Below the pieces are notes generated by a model. That model saw nothing but the letters and a program-made list of their open reading frames with translations, was not told the DNA's origin and did no database searches. Positions 16,927-24,895 of a stretch of DNA of 64,000 nucleotides are shown one piece after another. Position 1 is the first letter of the stretch; the number at the start of each line of letters is the position of its first letter. The position numbers were made by a program, and so were the translations under genes. This stretch comes from Pseudomonas frederiksbergensis (GTDB lineage Bacteria; Pseudomonadota; Gammaproteobacteria; Pseudomonadales; Pseudomonadaceae), in the NCBI RefSeq assembly GCF_035751725.1, contig NZ_CP142104.1, positions 2,852,001 to 2,916,000 of the forward strand, given 5' to 3'.

Positions 16927-19104
16927 CTAGTTCTGAAGGATTTTCTGGCCTTTGACGACCACATTCTTGTTGGCCTTGATATTGATGGCGCCGGAGCCGT
17001 CGACGGTGATGTTCTTGCCACTGATCACAATGCTGCCGTCCTTTTTCATCGTGATGCTGGCCGCGCCCGTGGTCAGGCTGATCGAGTCGCCGGCGTTGAG
17101 GGTGAAATGCTTGCCGACGTCCAGGCTGTCGTTCTGCTTGATGCCCGTGCTGCGGTTCTGGGCGACGTCGCGGGATTCGTTCTGGCCGATCCGAGTGCCC
17201 TGGTTGCCATTGATCTGGATGCCTTCGTTGCCCTGGACCGTCTCGTTGCGGTTGCCATTGATGTCGATGGTCTCGTTGCCGCCGACGTCCTCCGTGCGGT
17301 TGCCGGCGATGCTGATTTTCTCATTGGCGCCGACTTTCTCCGTGCGGTCCGCGCCGATGCTGATGGTCTCGTTGCTGCCCACGCGCTCGGTGCGATTGAC
17401 GCCTATGGTGATCTTTTCGTTATTGCCGACATCCTCGGTACGGTCGACGCCGATGGAAATGGCTTCATTGTTATCGACCCTTTCCGTGCGGTCGTGTTTG
17501 ACGCGCACGGTCTCGTCGTTGTCGATGGTCTTGCTGCGATCATGGCCGACCCAATGGGTCTCGTCGTTCTCGACCTCGATGTCTTGGTTCTTCTCGGCGT
17601 GGATGAATAACTGTTCCGCGCCTTTCTTGTCTTCCATGCGGATTTCGTTGAAGTTGGCCTGGGTGCCGTCCTTGCTCGACCGGCTCTTCACCCCGCTCTG
17701 GGTGGCGTTCGCCGGCAGCTTGTAGGGCACCGTCTGTTCGGCGTTGTAGACACGGCCGGTAATGATCGGTCGATCCGGGTCACCTTCGAGGAAGCTGACG
17801 ATGACCTCCTGGCCAATCCGCGGAATCTGCACGGAGCCCCAGTTCTTGCCCGCCCACGCCTGGGACACACGGATCCAGCAGGAACTGTTTTCGTTGGACT
17901 GGTCATGGCGGTCCCAGTGGAAATGCACTTTGACCCGGCCATATTGATCGGTCCAGATCTCCTCGCCACTGGGCCCCACCACCACGGCCGTCTGCGGACC
18001 GCGGACAATCGGCATCGGCGTGAGCGGCAAAGGGCGGAAAGTCTGGCTGGCATCCATGCAGTCCAGCTCGCTGACGAACTGTTCGGCTACGTCCGACTGG
18101 CCGCTTTCATAGGCATCCTGACGAATCTGATAGCGGGCGATGACCACCAGGTATTCGCGGTTCTGGTCCGCACGGTCATAGCCCGTCAACGTGAACAAAT
18201 GGCCGCAGCCCAATCCGCGTGCTCGGCCGCGCAACTGTACCCGCTCGAACTGGCTGTGAATGGCTTCGATGCGGGTGCGTGCGTAGTGATCGCCATCGTT
18301 GCTCTGGACGTATTCACCTGGATAGTCGTAGAGCGGGTATTCGCCGTTGCTGTGGTTGCGCGGCACGCTGGAACGCACCTCGAGGCTGGCGCGGGGGCGC
18401 AAAAAGTCGTAGTCGTTCAGGGCCAGCGAGCCCGGTTGCACCTCACGGGCCATTTGCCAATCGTAGAAATGATCGCGCTCGCGCATCTGTCGATCGGGCG
18501 GATAGAAGGGCACCGAGGCATAGTCCGCCACCGTGGAATGAGCGCCGTAGGCGTCGGCCAGCACCAGGACATGACGGGCCTTTTCATGGCGAAAGTAGTA
18601 ATAGATACCTTCCTGCTCCATCAGCCGACTGACAAAGTCGAAGCTGGTCTCGCGGTACTGCACGCAATATTCCCACTCGCGGTAGCTGCCGCTCAGGCTG
18701 TCTTCGAAGTCCGAGAAGCCAAGGTCGCGGAAGACTTGCTTGATGATGTCCGGCACGGTCTTGTTCTGGAAAATCCGGCAGTCGGAGGTGCGCGTGAGCA
18801 GCCAGAACCACGGGCGCAGGCTGACGCGGTAGCCGGCGAACTGCCCGTGGCCCGTCAGTTGCCGGCAGTTACTGATGATGCCGTGAAAGTAGCGTTTGCC
18901 GCCGTCGTACAGCTCCAGGGCCAGGCCCATCGGCTTGCCGAGCAATTGATCGAACTGGATCGCCCGGTCTTCGGAGGTGAGGTCCAATTCGTAGTGGAAC
19001 AGTCGGCCCAGTTCTTCGCTGCCGTCCATGCTTTGCAGCAACAGGACGTTCGCGCCGAGGGGACTCTCGACTTGCACCAAACGGGTGTCTTGGGTGATTG
19101 CCAT
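16927..19104 (-). CDS. vgrG: Type VI secretion spike protein VgrG (VgrG1b-like)
   Basis: Protein of 725 aa starting at the ATG at 19104, with GGAAG upstream. The gp27-like hub contains FHYELDLTSEDRAIQFDQLLG, FHGIISNCRQL and the hallmark LMEQEGIYYYFRHE. The gp5 OB-fold junction is CWIRVSQAWAGKNWGSVQIPRIGQEVIVSFLEGDPDRPIITGR in pieces. Residues about 515-660 form a long spike of about ten 14-residue repeats (NE-x-I-x-I-G-x-x-R-T-E-x-V-G type). First gene of the payload operon; it would carry the DUF4150 nuclease on its tip. No T6SS sheath or membrane genes are in this window. Confidence 0.93.
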   Translation of the reverse strand: MAITQDTRLVQVESPLGANVLLLQSMDGSEELGRLFHYELDLTSEDRAIQFDQLLGKPMGLALELYDGGKRYFHGIISNCRQLTGHGQFAGYRVSLRPWFWLLTRTSDCRIFQNKTVPDIIKQVFRDLGFSDFEDSLSGSYREWEYCVQYRETSFDFVSRLMEQEGIYYYFRHEKARHVLVLADAYGAHSTVADYASVPFYPPDRQMRERDHFYDWQMAREVQPGSLALNDYDFLRPRASLEVRSSVPRNHSNGEYPLYDYPGEYVQSNDGDHYARTRIEAIHSQFERVQLRGRARGLGCGHLFTLTGYDRADQNREYLVVIARYQIRQDAYESGQSDVAEQFVSELDCMDASQTFRPLPLTPMPIVRGPQTAVVVGPSGEEIWTDQYGRVKVHFHWDRHDQSNENSSCWIRVSQAWAGKNWGSVQIPRIGQEVIVSFLEGDPDRPIITGRVYNAEQTVPYKLPANATQSGVKSRSSKDGTQANFNEIRMEDKKGAEQLFIHAEKNQDIEVENDETHWVGHDRSKTIDNDETVRVKHDRTERVDNNEAISIGVDRTEDVGNNEKITIGVNRTERVGSNETISIGADRTEKVGANEKISIAGNRTEDVGGNETIDINGNRNETVQGNEGIQINGNQGTRIGQNESRDVAQNRSTGIKQNDSLDVGKHFTLNAGDSISLTTGAASITMKKDGSIVISGKNITVDGSGAINIKANKNVVVKGQKILQN
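17130..17560 (-). repeat. 42-bp tandem repeats coding the VgrG C-terminal beta-helix
   Basis: A degenerate 42-nt unit (14 codons) is repeated about ten times. It shows up as recurring NEK/NET, IG-R-T-E and VG residues. It extends the VgrG needle. Confidence 0.7.
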
Positions 19105-19395
19105 CACGACTTCCAAACGGTGCAGAGCGAGCTGTAGAGGAACACTCTCGCTCCCGGCGGCGCGGAAGTCGTGCGGGAAACATTCAGGAATGTGGCGTTT
19201 TGCTTAGATCGAAGAACATCCACCGCACGGGTGATCTCCATATCGGCCTCGAAATCAATTCAGTCAAAGCGAACACGCAAAATTCCATTTACGTGCAGAT
19301 AGCGTCTGGCGTTGGTTATAGCAGCCATTTCTGGAAAGTGCATATAGGCCGGATGTCCCAGGCGTACCGTACAACCGACACCGGTTACGAAACGC
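19105..19395. other. Intergenic region upstream of vgrG
   Basis: This 291-bp stretch lies between the vgrG start and the 3' end of the next minus-strand gene and is visibly more AT-rich than its surroundings. It presumably holds the payload-operon promoter; no convincing sigma-54 or other consensus was found. Confidence 0.4.
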
Positions 19396-19737
19396 CTACC
19401 TGGGCAACGGCGAATTCGGCACTGGGGCTGGCGGGCGCTGGGGCTTGACGGAGGTGCCGAAGGTATTGCCCATGCGCACGCCGGTTGCCGCCGGGGTTGC
19501 CAGGCCGATGCTGTTCGGCGCGCGTTCGTTGACCGGCACCTCCAGCCCTTGCCGGGCCTGTTGTGCAGCGGCGGCCGCCTCGGGGTCATTGCCCATTTGC
19601 CGGCTCAGGCACTTGTAGTCGGGCGTCTTGTAGCCGCCGACGGTCACTTCGATACAGGCTGGGGCTTCGTCGCCCCGGGCGCCGTTCACGGCCAACATCA
19701 AGCCGATCGCGGCTGTCACGCCAATCCACTGTTTCAT
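19396..19737 (-). CDS. Small secreted protein of unknown function
   Basis: Protein of 113 aa starting at ATG 19737, preceded by GGAGGT eight bases upstream. Residues 1-22 (MKQWIGVTAAIGLMLAVNGARG) form a signal peptide. The mature part has two Cys (PACIEVTVGGYKTPDYKCLS) likely forming a disulfide, an Ala/Gln-rich helix (EAAAAAQQARQG) and a proline-rich tail ending PVPNSPLPR. The YKTPDYKCLSRQM motif recurs in unnamed Pseudomonas proteins. Divergent from vreA. No function can be assigned. Confidence 0.65.
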   Translation of the reverse strand: MKQWIGVTAAIGLMLAVNGARGDEAPACIEVTVGGYKTPDYKCLSRQMGNDPEAAAAAQQARQGLEVPVNERAPNSIGLATPAATGVRMGNTFGTSVKPQRPPAPVPNSPLPR

Positions 19738-19815
19738 CACCGACCTCCTGGTCCGCCACGGGGGCGCTTTGTCGTCAGGACATCAGTCTAGTGCGGCCCC
19801 AAGGATTTGTATCAG

Positions 19816-19833
19816 TTGTCATACGACATTCAT
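19816..19833 (+). promoter_or_regulatory. Pho box upstream of vreA
   Basis: TTGTCAT-ACGA-CATTCAT matches the two 7-bp repeats separated by 4 bp of the PhoB consensus (6/7 and 5/7). It starts 60 bp before the vreA start. It matches the two boxes before pdtA and phdA closely (shared TGTCAT and TTCAT). Confidence 0.65.
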
Positions 19834-19875
19834 AAACTCCCATCAGGATGACGGTTTTCAACGGATACGTCAGTC

Positions 19876-20574
19876 GTGCAGCAGGGCATAACCGGGGGCG
19901 GGTGCAGGCGTGGATTGGCCAGGGCGCCCTTGGGGTGGCTGATGGCGGCGTTGTGCCTGTTGGCCGGGCCGGTACAGGCCGCGGGCCTGGTGGACCTGGA
20001 CATAGCACCCCAGGAACTGGCCACGGCGCTGGAGCAGTTCAGTCGTGCGACGGGCATGGCGGTGCTGGTGGACCACTCGCTGTCGAGCCGGCGCCATACG
20101 TTGGGCGTCCAGGGCCTGTTCACGCCCGCCCAGGGGTTGAACGTGCTGCTCAGCGGCACCGGGCTCGCGGCGCATTATGCCCGGGCGGATGCGTTCACGT
20201 TGCAACCGGTGCAGGTCCGCGAGGTGCCGCTGCCGCCTGGCACGGCCCCTGGCTTGAGCGACAGCAACTATGCCGCGGCGATCCAGGCAGTCATCCAGCG
20301 CAACCTGTGCCAGTCGTCGCTGACCCGGCCCGGCGGTTATCGCGCTGTGCTGCAAGTCTGGATCGGGCGCGATGGTGTGGCGCAACATGGCCGGCTGGTC
20401 AGTTCCACGGGCGACGTGGTGCGCGACAGGGCCTTGGTCAACAGTTTGCAAAACCTCAGGATCCACCGCCCTGCGCCCAGTTCGCTGCGCCAGCCGGTGA
20501 CCCTGCTTTTGTTACCCGACTCATCAGGAAAAAGCATGGAATGCACAGCAGGGGAAGAGGTGCTCGGGCAATGA
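19876..20574 (+). CDS. vreA: VreA-type signalling protein: STN domain plus TonB-like C-terminus, no barrel
   Basis: Protein of 232 aa from the GTG at 19876. It has a signal peptide (GWLMAALCLLAGPVQA), then an STN domain (LDIAPQELATALEQFSRATGMAVLVDHSLSSRR to LNVLLSGTGLAAHYARADAFTLQ, residues about 38-110). The C-terminal part (YAAAIQAVIQRNLCQSSL, YRAVLQVWIGRDGVAQHGRLVSSTGD) resembles TonB/TolA C-terminal domains. There is no receptor barrel, which is the recorded peculiarity of VreA in P. aeruginosa. It should pass an unknown periplasmic cue to VreR. The stop overlaps vreI as ATGA, so translation is coupled. Confidence 0.8.
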   Translation: MQQGITGGGCRRGLARAPLGWLMAALCLLAGPVQAAGLVDLDIAPQELATALEQFSRATGMAVLVDHSLSSRRHTLGVQGLFTPAQGLNVLLSGTGLAAHYARADAFTLQPVQVREVPLPPGTAPGLSDSNYAAAIQAVIQRNLCQSSLTRPGGYRAVLQVWIGRDGVAQHGRLVSSTGDVVRDRALVNSLQNLRIHRPAPSSLRQPVTLLLLPDSSGKSMECTAGEEVLGQ

Positions 20575-21116
20575 AAGACACTGGCCGCAGCCCGATGGTC
20601 AAGCTGTTCCTGACTTCCTACGAGGATTTCAAGGTGCGCCTGCGCAGGCGACTGGGCTCCGAGGAACTGGCCAACGACGTGTTGCACGAAACCTACCTGC
20701 GGGTCGATCGCATGGTCGACACGCAGGACATCGCGCAGCCCAACGCCTACCTCTATCGCATGGCCCTGAACATCGCCGCCGACCGTCGCCAATCCGATGC
20801 CCGGCTGCTCACCGGCAGCGAAATCGAAGAACTGCTGCAGGTTTCGGACGAAGCACAGGACCCGGCCCGCGTCGTGGGCGGACAAAAAGAACTGCAGGTC
20901 CTGCTCAAGGCCCTGTACGAGCTGCCTGCGCGACGGCGCAGGATTTTCATCGCCGCACGCCTGGAAGAGGCGCCCCACCTGGAAATTTCCCAGCGTTTCG
21001 GCATTTCCACGCGCATGGTTGAGAAGGAAATCAAGGCAGCCTTGGGGCACTGCGCGCTGCGCCTGGAAAGAAAAGTCATTCAGCGGTTCGGTCCCGGCGC
21101 GGGAAAACCGTCTTGA
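20571..21116 (+). CDS. vreI: ECF sigma factor VreI
   Basis: Protein of 181 aa. Region 2: MVKLFLTSYEDFKVRLRRRLGSEELANDVLHETYLRVDRM and PNAYLYRMALNIAADRRQSD. Region 4: LYELPARRRRIFIAARLEEAPHLEISQRFGISTRMVEKEIKAAL. It is followed by a FecR-type gene and preceded by vreA, with T2SS genes after that, as in the P. aeruginosa PUMA3 system. There the factor drives secretion and exoprotein genes together with PhoB. Candidate target promoters are seen here at pdtA and phdA. Confidence 0.88.
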   Translation: MKDTGRSPMVKLFLTSYEDFKVRLRRRLGSEELANDVLHETYLRVDRMVDTQDIAQPNAYLYRMALNIAADRRQSDARLLTGSEIEELLQVSDEAQDPARVVGGQKELQVLLKALYELPARRRRIFIAARLEEAPHLEISQRFGISTRMVEKEIKAALGHCALRLERKVIQRFGPGAGKPS

Positions 21117-21141
21117 GAGTAGAGACCCGACCCATTCGTGA

Positions 21142-22095
21142 GTGTGTGTACGCTTGAATATCTTCAGCATCGCTTCCCCTGACGCCACGCCCGAGGCCCG
21201 ATTGGCCAGCGAGGCCCGTGACTGGCTGATCCTGCTGACCTCGGGACGCGCCACCGTTGCCGATGCCCGCGCGTTGCGCCAGTGGTGTGGGCAAAGCCCC
21301 GAACACGCGCGGGCATTCGAGCAGGCCAAGGCGCTGTGGCACGGTTTGCAGCCAGCGGCCGAGGCATTGCAGGCCCCCCGGCATCTTGGCCGTCGCGCCT
21401 TGCTCGGTGGGGCGCTCGCGGCGTCGGCGGCGTTCCTGTTGATCCGCGCTACGGTGCCGGGCGGTGTTTCCGGGCTAGGTGCGGATTACATCACCGAAGT
21501 TGGCGAACAGCGCCGGATCGAACTGGGCGATGGCGTGAGCCTGGAGCTCAACACCCAGACCCGCCTTAGCCGTCGCCCGCTGGCCGAGGGTGGGCAGGCG
21601 TTGGAATTGCTGGCCGGCGAGGTTGAAGTGTCCGGCAACAGCAGCGCGACGATCAGCGTCCAGGCCGGTGCCGGCTGGATCAGCGCCGCCCAGGCCCGGT
21701 TCAATCTTCGCTACATTGACCAGAGCGTTTGTGCGACCTGCCTGGAGGGTGTCGTGCAAGTCCAGGTGCAAGGCCGGCAGTTTCGCCTCGAACCGGGCAT
21801 GCAATTGACTTACGACACCCGTCACGTCGGCAGCCCACGTACCGCCGATGTCTCGGCCGCCGTGGCCTGGCGCGAACAGGTGCTGGTGTTCAACGACGCG
21901 ACCTTGGCCAGTGTGATCGATGAGATCAACCGCTACCGTCCCGGCATGTTGCTGTTGCTCAACCGCGAGCTGGGCCTGCGCAAGGTCCAGGCGCGTTTTC
22001 GTCTCGACCAATTGGCCGGCGTGGCGCTACTGATTCGCGATGCCTATGGCGCCAAGTGCACCGAGTTGCCGGGCGGGGTGGTGGTGCTCAGCTGA
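21142..22095 (+). CDS. vreR: FecR-type anti-sigma factor VreR
   Basis: Protein of 317 aa from the GTG at 21142 (TTG 21154 is an alternative). N-terminal cytoplasmic anti-sigma domain: DATPEARLASEARDWLILLTSGRATVADARALRQW with EHARAFEQAKALW. One membrane segment (RRALLGGALAASAAFLLIRA) sits at about residue 85-105. The periplasmic FecR domain is ITEVGEQRRIELGDGVSLELNTQTRLSRR and LELLAGEVEVSG. The tail SVIDEINRYRPGMLLLLNRELG would meet the STN domain of VreA. Unlike the receptor-linked FecR at 2003, its partner has no barrel. Confidence 0.87.
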   Translation: MCVRLNIFSIASPDATPEARLASEARDWLILLTSGRATVADARALRQWCGQSPEHARAFEQAKALWHGLQPAAEALQAPRHLGRRALLGGALAASAAFLLIRATVPGGVSGLGADYITEVGEQRRIELGDGVSLELNTQTRLSRRPLAEGGQALELLAGEVEVSGNSSATISVQAGAGWISAAQARFNLRYIDQSVCATCLEGVVQVQVQGRQFRLEPGMQLTYDTRHVGSPRTADVSAAVAWREQVLVFNDATLASVIDEINRYRPGMLLLLNRELGLRKVQARFRLDQLAGVALLIRDAYGAKCTELPGGVVVLS

Positions 22096-22102
22096 GTTCG
22101 GC

Positions 22103-22120
22103 GGCGCCTTGGCTGGCGCC
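22103..22120. terminator. Hairpin between convergent vreR and hxcW
   Basis: GGCGCC-TTGGCT-GGCGCC, followed by a partial copy of the local REP-like sequence (TTCGCGAGCAGGCTC). No T-run. It may separate the two converging transcripts. Confidence 0.35.
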
Positions 22121-22158
22121 TTCGCGAGCAGGCTCCGACAAGGGCGCGGTGGGCTGGG

Positions 22159-22770
22159 TTACTCCAGCGGGCCGAGCACCTGGCGATATTTTTCGGCCCC
22201 TTGGCGCGTCTGCCGGGTCAGGCTGATCTCGATGCCGGCCGGGTTTTCCTGGCGATTGCCACTGAGTTTGCGCCAGCCTTTTTCCTTGTCCCAATAACGC
22301 AAGCCCGCATCGCTGACTTCAGCGAGCACCGCAATGCCTGCTCCCGGCGCCGGCAAAGGATAACGGCTACGGGCCGGGCCTTGGGCGCGATAAAGCGTGT
22401 CGCCCTTGAGCCACCAGCGCACCCGTTGCAAGCTGCCTGGCTGGTCGGCCGCTTCGCGGATCACGTCCAGGCGAAAGCCCTGGCCTTCGGTGCTGCGCAC
22501 GGTGAGGGCGGGTGGTGCCGTGGAGGGTATGTCATCCTCGGCGGCGCCTGTTGGTTCGCTCAATTGGATGCTGGCGCGCAAGGCCACGTCGCGATCCAGT
22601 TGGTTCAACACTCGCAACAAGGCTTCGGTCTGCTCGGTGCTGGCCTGCAAGTGGCTGTCGGCCCGTGTCACGCTGTCCAGCCCGCGCCAGGCGATCAGGC
22701 TGACCACCGCCATCAGCAAGATCGCGACCATCACTTCAAGCAAGGTGAAACCAGCCTGCCGCGCGCTCAT
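22159..22770 (-). CDS. hxcW: Type II secretion minor pseudopilin GspJ (HxcW)
   Basis: Protein of 203 aa. Prepilin leader MSARQAG is cut before FTLLEVMVAILLMAVVSLIAW, with the conserved Glu at +5. GspJ features follow: LLRVLNQLDRDVALRASIQ, VRWWLKGDTLYRAQGP and a final TRQGAEKYRQVLGPLE region. It forms the pilus tip with GspI and GspK. The start at 22770 overlaps the hxcU stop as ATGA. Encoded on minus, opposite to the main hxc operon. Confidence 0.85.
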   Translation of the reverse strand: MSARQAGFTLLEVMVAILLMAVVSLIAWRGLDSVTRADSHLQASTEQTEALLRVLNQLDRDVALRASIQLSEPTGAAEDDIPSTAPPALTVRSTEGQGFRLDVIREAADQPGSLQRVRWWLKGDTLYRAQGPARSRYPLPAPGAGIAVLAEVSDAGLRYWDKEKGWRKLSGNRQENPAGIEISLTRQTRQGAEKYRQVLGPLE

Positions 22771-23216
22771 TGCAGTTGCACCCGGCCGGCGGCACTGCGT
22801 TGCACGGTGAGGCTGTTCTGGCCGTCCGACAAGCGGATCTGCACGGGCTCGCCGATCCATTCGGCGTTCATCACCACCCGCTTCCTGGGTTCCACGCGAA
22901 CCGCCATCGAGGGGCTTTGCCAACGACGTGGATGCAGCTGCGAGTCGTTTTCGAAGCGATCGAGCCCGGCGCCTTGATCGGCGCGGCGAGTGAAACCAAA
23001 GCCCTTGGCGTCCCAGCGCCAAGTGATGGGGCGTCCGTCGCTGCGCGCTTCGGCCTGGGCCAGTTGCAACAGCTGCACCAGCCGCTCGCCATCCTCGCGC
23101 AGCATTTTCAGCGGATCCGGCTTGATGCTCAGGCTCACGGCCGCACTGGCGATGCCGACGATCACCAGCACCACCATCAATTCGATCAGGGTAAAACCGC
23201 GTTGCTTGCCAACCAT
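22767..23216 (-). CDS. hxcU: Type II secretion minor pseudopilin GspH (HxcU)
   Basis: Protein of 149 aa starting at 23216 (MVGKQRGFTLIELMVVLVIVG); AAAGGAG lies upstream, while longer readings lack a ribosome site. Leader MVGKQRG, Glu at +5, and then LKMLREDGERLVQLLQLAQAEARSDGRPITWRWDAKGFGF, a typical GspH pattern. The C-terminal beta sheet ends in a Val/Arg-rich stretch. It attaches to GspG in the pseudopilus. Confidence 0.85.
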   Translation of the reverse strand: MVGKQRGFTLIELMVVLVIVGIASAAVSLSIKPDPLKMLREDGERLVQLLQLAQAEARSDGRPITWRWDAKGFGFTRRADQGAGLDRFENDSQLHPRRWQSPSMAVRVEPRKRVVMNAEWIGEPVQIRLSDGQNSLTVQRSAAGRVQLQ

Positions 23217-23338
23217 CCGGGCGCGCTCCTTTGCGTCGACAATCATCCTGCACGGTGAAGATGATAAGCATGTGAAATAAAACGGTGAGAATTGACGGGT
23301 ACGCTGGGCACTGGAATCAAACGAAAGGAGATCAGGCC

Positions 23339-23767
23339 ATGGCATTCACCGAACGGGTGTCCCCGGCGCAAATCGTTCAGGCGCTGGGGTTGGCGGCGGC
23401 GTTGGCTGGCGTGGCGACCTGGTCTTCCTTGCTGCTGACCTCTGCCGAGTCGCGTACCCCGGACGTGACGCCGCAGCGCATGGCCGAGCGTTCCGATAAC
23501 CCGGCGTTGCAATGGTTTTCCAGTCAGCCGGCGGCGGTGGACATCAAGGTCACTGGCGTGCTGGCCGGTGCCCGTGGGGCCGTGGCGATCCTGAGCCTCA
23601 ACGACGGGCCGCCGCGCAGCTTCCTGGTCGGCGAGCGGGTGGCCCAAGGCGTACGGCTGGTCTCGATCGAAGCGCAAGCCGTGGTGATCGAACAGGGCAG
23701 CGAACAGACCCGGTTGGCGATCGCGCGGTTGCCGGATTCGGTGAGTTTGCCTTCCCTGACTCGCTGA
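23339..23767 (+). CDS. hxcP: Type II secretion GspC-like inner membrane protein (HxcP)
   Basis: Protein of 142 aa with GAAAGGAG upstream. One N-terminal membrane helix (IVQALGLAAALAGVATWSSLLL) and a periplasmic homology-region domain (VDIKVTGVLAGARGAVAILSLNDGPPRSFLVGERVAQGVRLVSIEAQAVVIEQ, in two parts). It stops before the PDZ or coiled-coil module found in many GspC proteins. It links the inner-membrane platform to the HxcQ secretin. Divergent from hxcU. Confidence 0.8.
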   Translation: MAFTERVSPAQIVQALGLAAALAGVATWSSLLLTSAESRTPDVTPQRMAERSDNPALQWFSSQPAAVDIKVTGVLAGARGAVAILSLNDGPPRSFLVGERVAQGVRLVSIEAQAVVIEQGSEQTRLAIARLPDSVSLPSLTR

Positions 23768-23773
23768 AAATCC

Positions 23774-23898
23774 TGTGGCGAGGGCGCTTGCTCCCGCTGG
23801 GTCGGTCCGACGCTTCGGGCGAAGCGGCCCCAAAATCCTGCGGTCGTTGCGCACTGGAGCGCCAGCCCGGCCGAGCGGGAGCAAGCTCCCTCGCCACA
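23774..23898. repeat. Pseudomonas intergenic inverted repeat (REP/MITE-like), copy 1
   Basis: The left end TGTGGCGAGGGCGCTTGCTC and the right end GAGCAAGCTCCCTCGCCACA are inverted. Between them lies GGTCGGTCCGACG and a GC-rich inner part. The same sequence family occurs at 47063-47222 and, in part, at 56450-56474. It sits between hxcP and hxcV, which converge. Confidence 0.7.
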
Positions 23899-23915
23899 TA
23901 AAACCGCGTGTCCTT

Positions 23916-24290
23916 TTAGGGTTCCCGGCTGATCAACGTCTCCAACCGCGCCAACGGCGGTGCCTCGCGGCTGCGGTCCGAGACGCTCAGTTCAACTCGC
24001 AGCAGCCGGCCGTTTTCCGCCGGGCGAAGGTTCTGTTCGCAGCGCAGCAGCAACCGGCCCTGGTCGCATTCGAAGACTTTCAGGCCTGGCGTCGAACGAC
24101 CCTCAAGGCGCAATTGCGCCAGTTGGCTGCGCGCTGCCAGCAGGGCGATGGACTTGTCCCGCAGCAACCCGTTGCCCTGGGTCATCACCGCGGCCACGCG
24201 CACCGCTGCCGACATGGCCACGGCAATGATCGCCAGGGCCACCAGCACTTCAATCAAGGTGAAACCGGCTTGTGGGGCAGGGCGTGGCAT
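23916..24290 (-). CDS. hxcV: Type II secretion minor pseudopilin GspI (HxcV)
   Basis: Protein of 124 aa. Leader MPRPAPQAG is cut before FTLIEVLVALAIIAVAMSAA. The GspI-type region KSIALLAARSQLAQLRLEG is followed by CDQGRLLLRCEQNLRPAENGRLLRVELSV. It nucleates the pseudopilus tip with GspJ and GspK. Divergent from hxcT; the 147-bp gap 24291-24437 contains both promoters. Confidence 0.83.
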   Translation of the reverse strand: MPRPAPQAGFTLIEVLVALAIIAVAMSAAVRVAAVMTQGNGLLRDKSIALLAARSQLAQLRLEGRSTPGLKVFECDQGRLLLRCEQNLRPAENGRLLRVELSVSDRSREAPPLARLETLISREP

Positions 24291-24437
24291 CGGTCGGCTC
24301 GATCGGCGGGGGCAGCCTCCAAGCCTGACCGCTGTTCTTGACAGAATGACGACGCAAGCTCCGGAGCAATTTCAATATCACTGACATATTTTCTTGTAAC
24401 ACTGCGCCTCGAATCGAATCCAGGAAGGACCGTCGAG
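24291..24437. promoter_or_regulatory. Divergent hxcV/hxcT promoter region
   Basis: 147-bp AT-richer gap. It contains CTGACATATTTTCTTGTAAC, a degenerate Pho-box-like half site (CTGACAT), but no full two-repeat match. No clear GTTCGG/CCGYC pair was found. This is a probable regulated region of the main hxc operon. Confidence 0.35.
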
Positions 24438-24887
24438 ATGCCGTTCGCCCTCTGCTACCCCCGTTCCCCAGGCCCTCGCGGGCAGCGGGGTTTCACGCTG
24501 ATCGAGATCATGGTCGTGGTGGTCATCCTCGGCATCCTCGCTGCGATGGTCGTGCCCAAGGTCCTCGATCGGCCTGACCAGGCCCGGGCCACGGCGGCCA
24601 AGCAAGACATTGGCGGCTTGATGCAGGCCCTGAAGCTGTATCGCCTGGACCACGGCAGCTACCCGAGCATGAACCAGGGCCTGAAGGTGTTGGTCGAGCG
24701 GCCGGCCGATGCGAAGAACAGCACTTGGCGTTCCTACCTGGAGCGCCTGCCCAACGACCCTTGGGGCCGTCCCTACAACTACCTCAACCCCGGCGCGAAC
24801 GGCGAAGTCGATATCTTTTCCCTCGGCGCCGACGGCCAGCCCGACGGCGACGGTGTGAATGCCGATATCGGCTCCTGGCAGTTATAA
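24438..24887 (+). CDS. hxcT: Type II secretion major pseudopilin GspG (HxcT)
   Basis: Protein of 149 aa. The leader MPFALCYPRSPGPRGQRG is long, and cleavage precedes FTLIEIMVVVVILGILAAMVVP with Glu at +5. Major-pseudopilin hallmarks: KQDIGGLMQALKLYRLDHGSYPS, QGLKVLV, LPNDPWGRPYNYLNPG and DIFSLGADGQPDGDG, the calcium-binding loop. It polymerises into the piston. First gene of the plus-strand operon hxcT-X-Y-Z-Q-R-S; strong AGGAAGGA upstream. Confidence 0.92.
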   Translation: MPFALCYPRSPGPRGQRGFTLIEIMVVVVILGILAAMVVPKVLDRPDQARATAAKQDIGGLMQALKLYRLDHGSYPSMNQGLKVLVERPADAKNSTWRSYLERLPNDPWGRPYNYLNPGANGEVDIFSLGADGQPDGDGVNADIGSWQL

Positions 24888-24895
24888 GGACCGTG

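Noticed and set aside
16909..17610. Asp/Val-rich plus-strand frame over the VgrG repeats
   Set aside because: Reverse complement of the repeat-coding region; its apparent repeats come from VgrG.
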